This document shows, piece after piece, positions 1-5,520 of a DNA stretch of 5,928 nucleotides. Position 1 is the first letter of the stretch. Every line of letters starts with the position of its first letter. A program made the translations under genes and the position numbers. Source of the DNA: Pseudomonadota bacterium (lineage in GTDB: Bacteria; Myxococcota; Bradymonadia; UBA4248); the NCBI GenBank assembly GCA_017613855.1, contig JAGACY010000250.1, forward strand, positions 1 to 5,928, in the 5' to 3' direction. Below the pieces are notes generated by a model. It was not told the origin of the DNA, searched no databases, and saw only the letters and a program-made list of their open reading frames with translations.

Positions 1-47
1 TTGTGTAGATATACGGTGCGCGTTTGTGCGTTTGTCATTAGGAAGGG

Positions 48-644
48 ATGATGTATCAGCTGGTTGGCGCATCGGTGCTCGAAGTCGAAATCAAAAAATC
101 GCGTTTTATCGTCACTTGTGTGCCGGTGAATAGTGCAGATGATGTCCAGAACGAACTCAGCCGCCTGAACCGGGCTGATGCGACGCATAATTGCTGGGCC
201 TGGCGAATCGGTGAGGCTTATCGTTTTAATGATGACGGTGAGCCGGGGGGCAGTGCAGGGCGGCCCATGCTTGCGGCCATCGATGGTCAGAATATGGATG
301 GCGTTTTGGCGCATGTCGTGCGGTATTTTGGGGGAATTAAACTGGGGGTTGGCGGGCTGGTGCGCGCTTATGGCAATTCGGTGGCCGAGTGTCTGAGGAC
401 GGCGGAAAAACAGGAGATCATCCCATATGTCAGGATGCGTTTTTCGGTAGATTTCTCGGACACTTACGCGGTCTACGGACTCATCAATCAAAAAAAGTTA
501 TGCAAGCTTTCGGAGACATATACTTCGGATGGCGTTATATTTGAATTGAGCGTTCAGGCTGCGGCAGAAACGGAAATCCGATCGCGTCTGAACGATGCGA
601 CGCGTGCACGAATCACATGGCTGGATGAGGAAATACATGTATAG
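48..644 (+). CDS. yigZ: YigZ/IMPACT family protein (UPF0029)
   Basis: Member of the YigZ/IMPACT family, a conserved cytoplasmic family whose eukaryotic members regulate translation through GCN1/GCN2; the bacterial role is not settled. The N-terminal UPF0029 domain is clear: IKKSRFI at residues 15-21, THNCWAWRI at 46-54, NDDGEPGGSAGRPML at 61-75, and the family hallmark VRYFGGIKLGVGGL at about 91-104. Residues about 130-190 fit the C-terminal DUF1949 domain. At 198 aa it matches the family's usual length of about 200, so it is complete. Two ATG codons stand in tandem (48 and 51). The GGAAGGG at 41-47 is too close to the first and fits the second slightly better. However, a stop in frame 1 (TGA 49-51) forms an ATGA junction with the first, so the start is uncertain by one codon. 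It is the first visible gene of the operon and its end overlaps the next gene. Confidence 0.95.
   Translation: MMYQLVGASVLEVEIKKSRFIVTCVPVNSADDVQNELSRLNRADATHNCWAWRIGEAYRFNDDGEPGGSAGRPMLAAIDGQNMDGVLAHVVRYFGGIKLGVGGLVRAYGNSVAECLRTAEKQEIIPYVRMRFSVDFSDTYAVYGLINQKKLCKLSETYTSDGVIFELSVQAAAETEIRSRLNDATRARITWLDEEIHV
624..630 (+). promoter_or_regulatory. Ribosome binding site deciding the lipoprotein start
   Basis: GATGAGG lies 6 nt before the ATG at 637, inside the end of yigZ. It favours 637 over the in-frame ATGs at 625 and 595, and it places the Arg of MYR directly before the hydrophobic core of the signal peptide. Confidence 0.6.
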
Positions 645-1167
645 ATTTATCTTGATTGCGACTTTATCGGGAGTTTTGTTTTCGTGCTGTACAGCAGGAA
701 AAAATTCAGAGATTCAGACTCAGCCGGCTTCTTCTGAGATAGTTATGGTTGAGGAGACGGAGCTCGCGCCGGCTGCTTTGCCGATTGAATTGGATCTGAG
801 GGGGGAGACTTTGGAAGATTCTCTGGAAGTCACGATTCGGATCGCGTACAAGGTGGGGGTACATGCGGATACTCACCTGAAGATTGTACCGGGTGAGGGG
901 ACGGAGCTTTTGGAAGGCGCGGCGGAGATGACGTTTGCATCGCCTCAGCAGGCAGGTGTTGTCGTCAAAAAAGTCAGGATTGGCGGCACCAATCCATCCA
1001 TCGAAGTTTTGGCATCGGTGATGGGGGTTGGGTTTGCTGCAGAAACACATGGGCATTTTCCGCCGGCAAAGGTTACTCAAAGAAATGAGGTTGCCTTGCA
1101 GCCGTTACCGGCACCGATAGAAGTCGAGGGTGCTGTCATTGACAGTGGTGTAGAGGTGCGTCCGTAA
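637..1167 (+). CDS. Predicted lipoprotein of unknown function
   Basis: I do not recognise a family. The 176-aa protein starts with a short signal peptide (hydrophobic FILIATLSGVLF) ending in a lipobox-like LFSC with Cys17 as the likely lipidated residue; Phe at -2 is unusual, and a second Cys follows at 18. A polar Ser/Thr/Glu linker (about 20-45) leads into a region of alternating hydrophobic residues (about 48-135: IELDLRG, LEVTIRIAY, VVVKKVRI, SIEVLASVMGVGF). This suggests a small all-beta, possibly Ig-like domain facing the periplasm. The chosen ATG (637) has GATGAGG at 624-630 with a 6-nt spacer. An in-frame ATG at 625 would add MRKY but has a poor ribosome site. The gene overlaps yigZ by 8 nt and its TAA shares one base with the recF ATG (TAATG), so it is embedded in the operon. 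It may be linked to its neighbours only by co-transcription. Confidence 0.82.
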   Translation: MYRFILIATLSGVLFSCCTAGKNSEIQTQPASSEIVMVEETELAPAALPIELDLRGETLEDSLEVTIRIAYKVGVHADTHLKIVPGEGTELLEGAAEMTFASPQQAGVVVKKVRIGGTNPSIEVLASVMGVGFAAETHGHFPPAKVTQRNEVALQPLPAPIEVEGAVIDSGVEVRP

Positions 1168-2294
1168 TGTATATCGAAACGCTGGATATCGCGCATTTTC
1201 GCAATCTTTCGTCGGTTCATCTCGAATTCTCGACGGGGTTCAATGTCCTGTATGGTGCGAATGCCCAGGGCAAGAGCAACCTTTTGGAGGCCATCTATAC
1301 TTTGTCCTTTTTAAAAGGATTTCGGGCAGATCGACTTTCGGATTTGATTGAATTTGAAGGAGAACGCGCGAGTCTGTCTGCGGTGATATGTACGGGTTCA
1401 TCGCATACGCGCCTTGGTGTGGAACTCGAGGCCAAGTGCCGGCATGCCTATGTGGATGGTGCGCCTTGTGCGCGTGCCCGGGATTATCTGGGGTTGCTTC
1501 GTTCGATCTTGTTTGTGCCGATGGATGTGGGATTTTTGCAGGCGGCACCGGCTTCGAGAAGGACGATGCTCGATCGGATGGTTTTTACCTTAAAACCCGC
1601 CTATCTCATTGATTTGGAGCAGTACCAGAAAGTCTGCAAACAAAAGGCGGCGGTGTTGCGTGCAGAGAATCCGGATGAGTCGCTTCTCGATGTCTATGAT
1701 GCCCAACTATTGCAGCTTGGCAGGCGGCTTCTCGCGGCACGCTATGAATATCTGCAGATTTTGTCGCCCCATATTCAGCGCGTATTTAAGGCCATTTTTG
1801 ACAGCAACTGCCATTGTGTGCCGGTTTATAAGAGTTCGAGTCTTTTCGATCCTATTGTATTTGATGATGCTTCGGGCATGGTTGGTCTGGATGTGCTGAC
1901 CAAAAGCTATCAGGATGCGCTGGAAAAAGGACGCAGCCGCGAGATTGCGAGACAACAGATTGTCATGGGGCCTCACCGTGATGACTGGTCCTTGTCGCTG
2001 GATGGCCGTCAGGCCAAGCTTTTTGCGAGCCAGGGACAGCAGCGCGCCATGAGTCTGGCTATGAAAATTGCCGAAATTGAGTGTCTTCGTGTGGAAGCGG
2101 ATATCGAGCCGGTATTTTTGCTCGATGATGTTTCGAGCGAGCTTGATCCTGTGCGTCATAAACGACTATTTGAGTATTTGAATGCGCTGACGGCGCAGAC
2201 TTTTTTAACGACGACTTCCAAAGAGCATGTTCATCTCGAGAGCATTGGTCGTATTTTCAGGGTAGAGAATGGGAGTATCGAGCATGAACAATGA
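1167..2294 (+). CDS. recF: DNA replication/repair protein RecF
   Basis: RecF is a cytoplasmic SMC/ABC-like ATPase that, with RecO and RecR, helps load RecA at single-strand gaps and stalled forks. The 375-aa protein is complete (family about 360-375). It has the RecF N-terminus (YIETLDIAHFRNL), Walker A GANAQGKSN at 30-38 (Lys36, Ser37), and a mid-region SILFVPMD (113-120). The RecF motif GPHRDD is at 268-273, the ABC signature FASQGQQR at 286-293, Walker B VFLLDDVSSELD at 316-327 (Asp320/Asp321), and a Thr-rich TTT switch near 348-350. All ATPase motifs are intact. The ATG overlaps the preceding stop by 1 nt, and AGAGGTG lies a few bases upstream. The common dnaA-dnaN-recF-gyrB setting is absent on both visible sides. 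The 3' end overlaps the dynamin-like gene by 11 nt. Confidence 0.97.
   Translation: MYIETLDIAHFRNLSSVHLEFSTGFNVLYGANAQGKSNLLEAIYTLSFLKGFRADRLSDLIEFEGERASLSAVICTGSSHTRLGVELEAKCRHAYVDGAPCARARDYLGLLRSILFVPMDVGFLQAAPASRRTMLDRMVFTLKPAYLIDLEQYQKVCKQKAAVLRAENPDESLLDVYDAQLLQLGRRLLAARYEYLQILSPHIQRVFKAIFDSNCHCVPVYKSSSLFDPIVFDDASGMVGLDVLTKSYQDALEKGRSREIARQQIVMGPHRDDWSLSLDGRQAKLFASQGQQRAMSLAMKIAEIECLRVEADIEPVFLLDDVSSELDPVRHKRLFEYLNALTAQTFLTTTSKEHVHLESIGRIFRVENGSIEHEQ
2271..2275 (+). promoter_or_regulatory. Ribosome binding site for the dynamin-like gene, inside recF
   Basis: GGGAG lies 8 nt before the ATG at 2284 and within the recF coding end, which favours 2284. An alternative in-frame ATG at 2269, preceded by AGGG with a 6-nt gap, would add five residues and cannot be excluded. 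Confidence 0.5.
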
Positions 2295-3837
2295 ACCGAT
2301 AAGCATAGATGTACTTGCCCAAAGAGTTGGTTTGCTCGGACTGGATGAAATCGCCAAATCCTGGGCGCATCAGGGATCATCCGGAAGACCTGTAGAAGTT
2401 GTCGTCGTGGGTGAGTTTAACCACGGCAAATCCTCGCTATTAAATGCTTTGTTCGGTATAAATGTCCTTCCTTATGGGATAACGCCGACGACTCAGATCG
2501 ATACTTGTATCTTTTTTGGTGCAGGAGAGCGCCATGTCGAAGCGATTTGTTCAAATCAGTGTATTCAGAGTTGGGATTGGAATACATGGTCTGCACAAAA
2601 TCATGCTTCGCTGATGGAATCCTTAAAGAAACAGTCTGTGGATAGAATTCATATTTATTTGGAAATCCAGCCCTGGAAAACGGATTGTGTTTTTATGGAT
2701 ACGCCGGGATTGAACGAAGCGGTTTTTGCACGTGAGAGTTTTATCCGAAAATATCTTTTGTATGCAGATATTCTTATTTTTGTCCTGGATGCCAATCAAC
2801 CTTTGACCGGTAATGAGCAGAAGCTTTTAACCGAACTTGTCGGCAGATATCCTTCGAATCGACGTATTTTGGTGATTAATAAGTGTGATCGGCTGGATGA
2901 TGATGAAAAGTTGGATGTATGCAATTATGTGGAGAATACGCTGTTTCCAGCAATAAACAATGAACGATTTTATATGGTCTCTGCCAAAAAGAAAGACCAG
3001 GGTGATTTGCAGGAATTAATAGATTATCTGAATCATGAAATTACATATCAGAAAGACAATTTTGCAAAGTATTCTCTTGAAAAACAGCTTGCAGAAATGT
3101 CGAATATATTGGAATCATTGTTGGTAGTTTTTAATCAATTAAGGCATTCTTCGAAAGAAAGATTAAAGCATTTGGTGGCAAAAGACTCCCGAACTGCGGT
3201 GACAAGAGAGGATGTTGCCTTTGTTATCCATGAGTTGAATCATGATCATGCACGTATGAAAGAGCAGATCATGCGTGAATATGAGTTATTCAAGGATGAG
3301 TTTTTAAAGGCAATGCCCAGGGAGATAGATATTTCGCAGATAGAGTCGACTGAAAAGTATTTTGAAGATTTTATAGATGAGAAATATTCTGAGTTTGCTG
3401 ATGAGTGTATACGTCGGCTTTCTCCTTATTTTGAGCATCGTGATCGTCTGATTTTTGATCGACTTGCACATTGTGAAGAGATGTCTGTACCTGCATGGGT
3501 TTCCTTTAAGCCGGTAGAATATTATAAAAAGCATTCAGTTCCGACGGGTGCATTTGATGAAATGAACCATTTGTTTTCGTGGAGTTTGCCGTTACCCGGG
3601 GTTTTGGCAAGTCGTGTTGAACGTCCCCGCAGGGAGGCATTTAAAAAGATGGCAGCGACAGCCATTGAACGGCGTGCATCCGGGTATTTGGAAGTTTTTG
3701 AGGAAAGCCTGAACAGATGGCTCGAAAGGGAGATTTCACTGATTAGTGAGCATGGATTGCTTTTAGGGGATTATATTCGCAGAATGAGCAGAAAAATATT
3801 GGCGGATGACTATACACTTGAAGATTGGATGGAATAA
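2284..3837 (+). CDS. Dynamin-family large GTPase (bacterial dynamin-like protein)
   Basis: A 517-aa GTPase of the dynamin superfamily, whose members bind and hydrolyse GTP, often to remodel or fuse membranes. G1/P-loop GEFNHGKSS at 43-51 (Lys49, Ser50), candidate G2 threonines in TPTTQ at 67-71, G3 DTPG at 139-142, G4 NKCD at 199-202 and a possible G5 SAKK at 233-236 are all present, so the GTPase should be active. Residues about 260-420 are charged and mainly helical, as expected for a stalk. There is no clear transmembrane helix. A short hydrophobic, Pro-rich stretch (about 429-443, HLFSWSLPLPGVLAS) is a possible membrane-contact or paddle loop. The coding sequence is AT-richer than recF (about 31% GC counted at 3001-3180). 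It overlaps recF by 11 nt and ends 4 nt before the next gene. A role in membrane or envelope maintenance is inferred from the family only. Confidence 0.88.
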   Translation: MNNEPISIDVLAQRVGLLGLDEIAKSWAHQGSSGRPVEVVVVGEFNHGKSSLLNALFGINVLPYGITPTTQIDTCIFFGAGERHVEAICSNQCIQSWDWNTWSAQNHASLMESLKKQSVDRIHIYLEIQPWKTDCVFMDTPGLNEAVFARESFIRKYLLYADILIFVLDANQPLTGNEQKLLTELVGRYPSNRRILVINKCDRLDDDEKLDVCNYVENTLFPAINNERFYMVSAKKKDQGDLQELIDYLNHEITYQKDNFAKYSLEKQLAEMSNILESLLVVFNQLRHSSKERLKHLVAKDSRTAVTREDVAFVIHELNHDHARMKEQIMREYELFKDEFLKAMPREIDISQIESTEKYFEDFIDEKYSEFADECIRRLSPYFEHRDRLIFDRLAHCEEMSVPAWVSFKPVEYYKKHSVPTGAFDEMNHLFSWSLPLPGVLASRVERPRREAFKKMAATAIERRASGYLEVFEESLNRWLEREISLISEHGLLLGDYIRRMSRKILADDYTLEDWME

Positions 3838-3841
3838 GGTG

Positions 3842-4147
3842 ATGATAAAAAGAATATCAATACTCTTCATATTGGCCTGCTGTTTTGGGTGTGATGCCGA
3901 GACAACGCTTTGCAAGTCGGATTCAGAATGTGCGTTTGTCTGTGAAGCCTATGCAACCAATCGTCTTTTGTATTCCTGTAATGAGGGGACTTGCCGGTGC
4001 GTGGCACCGGAACTGATGGTCTGTACGGGGGATGCCGAGAAAGATCATTGCGAAGGGATTTGTAATATGTATCGACCAGGCACGCAGGCCGTATGCACGG
4101 AAGGCTATTGTGATTGTCAGGAACCCGTGCAGGGAGGTGTCGAATGA
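3842..4147 (+). CDS. Small Cys-rich lipoprotein with two six-cysteine modules
   Basis: A 101-aa predicted secreted lipoprotein with no family I can name with certainty. The N-terminus (MIKRISILFILACC) is a signal peptide. Two lipidation sites are possible: ILAC (Cys13) or CFGC (Cys17, followed by Asp). The mature part holds two tandem modules with the same spacing: C24-x5-C30-x3-C34-x11-C46-x4-C51-x-C53 and C61-x8-C70-x3-C74-x10-C85-x4-C90-x-C92. Each ends in a similar CxEGxCxC. Six cysteines per module imply three disulfides, consistent with an oxidising, extracytoplasmic location. The C-x3-C plus C-x-C arrangement is that of CS-alpha-beta (defensin-like) folds; an EGF-like or other Cys-rich repeat is the alternative. 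The ATG follows TAAGGTG closely, 4 nt after the dynamin gene stop. An upstream in-frame ATG at 3806 lies inside that gene and would spoil the signal peptide. The stop overlaps the next ATG (ATGA). Confidence 0.8.
   Translation: MIKRISILFILACCFGCDAETTLCKSDSECAFVCEAYATNRLLYSCNEGTCRCVAPELMVCTGDAEKDHCEGICNMYRPGTQAVCTEGYCDCQEPVQGGVE
3911..4117 (+). repeat. Tandem six-cysteine protein modules
   Basis: Two in-frame copies of one cysteine pattern: module 1 at 3911-4000 and module 2 at 4022-4117, separated by seven codons (VAPELMV). Cysteine spacings differ only at the first gap (5 versus 8) and the third (11 versus 10). The C-terminal ends CNEGTCRC and CTEGYCDC are nearly the same, and both modules have C-x3-C. 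The DNA is diverged, which fits an old internal duplication. Confidence 0.75.
3994..4010 (+). repeat. Perfect 7-bp inverted repeat inside the Cys-rich gene
   Basis: CCGGTGC, a GTG loop, then GCACCGG. The arms are exactly complementary and GC-rich, so the mRNA could form a stable small hairpin. It begins just before the last cysteine codon of module 1 and extends into the linker. No U-tract follows, so it is not an intrinsic terminator. Confidence 0.6.
4131..4137 (+). promoter_or_regulatory. Strong ribosome binding site for the Rel/Spo-like gene
   Basis: AGGGAGG lies 6 nt before the ATG at 4144 and within the end of the Cys-rich gene. It fixes the start at 4144 (MITIGG) rather than the in-frame ATG at 4114. 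Together with the ATGA stop/start overlap it implies coupled, efficient translation. Confidence 0.8.
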
Positions 4148-5343
4148 TAACGATTGGCGGATATATCCATCGTCCGGAGGTCGAAGATCTTTTGTGGCGA
4201 TGGCTTCATAACCGGGTTTTGCCGGATGATCCCGAACGTGTCACCAAGCTGATTCATTTTAATAATATCTACGCAAGCCGATACCTTGGTTTGTGGTCTC
4301 GTCAGTTATTTACAGAATTGGCGGGAGCCGTCACGACTGAGGTCAGCATCAAGACGAAGGCCGAGCTCAAGGATGCGCTTGTAAGCTATCCGCATTATCA
4401 TAATGATCATATTGACGAGCTTGTTCGAAATTATATTAACCACAGGGAATTATTTTATATCGAAACACCGATACATGCAAAATTATATTTTTCTGGCCTT
4501 GGTTCGGAGCATCGTCTCGTGGGGTCGCAGCGTATTAAGCGTGCGCGCCGTTTGGCAGAAAAGTGTTCCAGACGCATTGTTGACATGATCTTTGGTGCGA
4601 TAAAAAAACGCGCAGAGGATTACGCAGACATGCGTGCGAAGCAGTTTGGCATTGAGCGTTCCCAGTTGTTGACGAGTGAATCAGAGATGATTCACGAATT
4701 TGAACGCGCAGAAAATAGGATCGTTCAGGATTTGCGCGATGGGGTTCCTTTTCCGAAAGTGACGGCACCTCCGATTAATGATGTCGCCGGACTGAAGGTG
4801 ATTATTGAGCCGGGGCAGGAACAGCGTCTATATGATTTTATCGAAACCCGTACGAAGTGTGATATATATGAAATCGAGCCGCACCATAAGAAAGATTATC
4901 ATGCGACAAACCTCGTGCTGCGCGCCCGTCCTAAAAAACATCTGCTCGTATGTGATCCGATTGATCCCAATCTGATTCGCGCCATGAGAGCCCGTGGTCT
5001 CTGGAATGGAGATATTCAAAAAGAGTTTGAGAATTTTGTATATTCCGGTGAGGATGATGTATATATTGAAATAATATATTCATCCTTTGGAGATCTTCTG
5101 GAGTCTGAAATAGGCAATTCGATGCATGAAACGCGCATTTCGGATCAGCGTTCCCGCGAAGAATATACTGGACATCTGGCCAGAAATATCGAGTATCTGG
5201 TTCAGTATATTTTTGCTTTTGCATCCTTCCCGAGCGCGCACCTGGATGAGTGTGCCATCAAGGTTTGGTCATATTATTTGCCGGATTATTTTAATGAGGT
5301 CATGAAGAGCCTTTATCGTATAGAGGATCCTGTCTCATATTAG
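4144..5343 (+). CDS. Protein with a divergent RelA/SpoT-like nucleotidyltransferase domain
   Basis: A 399-aa, apparently cytoplasmic protein with no signal peptide or membrane helix. Residues about 180-330 resemble the RelA/SpoT synthetase domain, which transfers pyrophosphate from ATP to GDP/GTP in alarmone synthesis. PPINDVAGLKVII (209-221) matches the D-x-x-G-x-R strand, with Asp213 kept and Arg replaced by Lys218. KDYHATNLVL (250-259) matches GYxSxH, with Tyr252 kept and His replaced by Asn256. VYIEIIYSS (306-314) matches vEiQiRT, with Glu309 kept and Gln and Arg lost. LLESEIGNSMH (318-328) matches the following AE-x(n)-H helix. About 40 residues are inserted between the Tyr and Glu motifs. 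The N-terminal half (1-180) is unrecognised, with a His/Asp cluster (84-91) and a basic helix (130-144). The two acidic catalytic positions remain, but other key residues differ, so activity or substrate may have changed. It is last in the operon. The family call is from motif reading, so confidence is moderate. Confidence 0.6.
   Translation: MITIGGYIHRPEVEDLLWRWLHNRVLPDDPERVTKLIHFNNIYASRYLGLWSRQLFTELAGAVTTEVSIKTKAELKDALVSYPHYHNDHIDELVRNYINHRELFYIETPIHAKLYFSGLGSEHRLVGSQRIKRARRLAEKCSRRIVDMIFGAIKKRAEDYADMRAKQFGIERSQLLTSESEMIHEFERAENRIVQDLRDGVPFPKVTAPPINDVAGLKVIIEPGQEQRLYDFIETRTKCDIYEIEPHHKKDYHATNLVLRARPKKHLLVCDPIDPNLIRAMRARGLWNGDIQKEFENFVYSGEDDVYIEIIYSSFGDLLESEIGNSMHETRISDQRSREEYTGHLARNIEYLVQYIFAFASFPSAHLDECAIKVWSYYLPDYFNEVMKSLYRIEDPVSY
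5056..5084 (+). repeat. AT-rich imperfect inverted repeat in the Rel/Spo-like gene
   Basis: GATGTATATATT, a GAAAT loop, then AATATATTCATC: 11 of 12 positions pair. It covers the codons around the catalytic-like Glu309. It may be a chance result of Ile/Tyr-rich codons. Confidence 0.4.
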
Positions 5344-5433
5344 AATTAGCAAATGGTTTCAGACCTTTGGCAGGGTTCGGGACAGAGCCACGGTTAAGTA
5401 GTTGCCGTTAGTGTGCTTAAATTCATAGAAACC

Positions 5434-5462
5434 TTGTCTTTATGCGTAAAAAATAGTATAGT
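5434..5462 (+). promoter_or_regulatory. Sigma70-type promoter for the downstream lipoprotein gene
   Basis: TTGTCT (5434-5439; 4 of 6 to TTGACA) and TATAGT (5457-5462; 5 of 6 to TATAAT) are separated by exactly 17 nt. The surrounding sequence is AT-rich. The predicted start is near 5469, giving a leader of about 50 nt. A second TTGACG at 5478 has no good -10 box at proper spacing. Confidence 0.6.
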
Positions 5463-5509
5463 AAGGTGCGTTTGTTTTTGACGTATTGTTGCATTTTTGA
5501 TGTGAATTG

Positions 5510-5516
5510 AAGGAGG
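5510..5516 (+). promoter_or_regulatory. Strong ribosome binding site
   Basis: A perfect AAGGAGG lies 4 nt before the ATG at 5521. It fixes the start of the last gene and suggests good expression. Confidence 0.85.
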
Positions 5517-5520
5517 CAAT

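Larger units (their letters stand above)
5344..5520. other. Intergenic region between the operon and the downstream lipoprotein gene
   Basis: A 177-nt stretch with no supported ORF. The left half holds only weak inverted repeats, such as CAAA(T)GGT/ACCTTTG at 5350-5369, without a T-run, so no convincing terminator is seen. The right half holds a sigma70-like promoter and a strong ribosome binding site for the next gene. Confidence 0.7.

Noticed and set aside
1..51. Possible tail of an upstream gene in frame 1 ending in TGA at 49-51, forming an ATGA overlap with yigZ
   Set aside because: Only 16 codons are visible, and an open frame of that length is expected by chance; a second frame is also open here. 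It would fit the operon style but cannot be supported.
1707..2159. 150-aa minus-strand ORF inside recF
   Set aside because: It is antisense to the conserved RecF C-terminal motifs, and its composition fits a shadow frame.
5350..5369. Weak hairpin after the operon (CAAA, bulged T, GGT / ACC, TTTG) as a terminator
   Set aside because: The stem is short, AT-containing and bulged, and the following bases are G-rich rather than a T-run.
5391..5410. ACGG...CCGT inverted repeat and nearby GGTTCG sequence as a riboswitch or tRNA fragment
   Set aside because: The stem is only 4 bp with an 11-nt loop, and no tRNA arms or known riboswitch core can be assembled around it.
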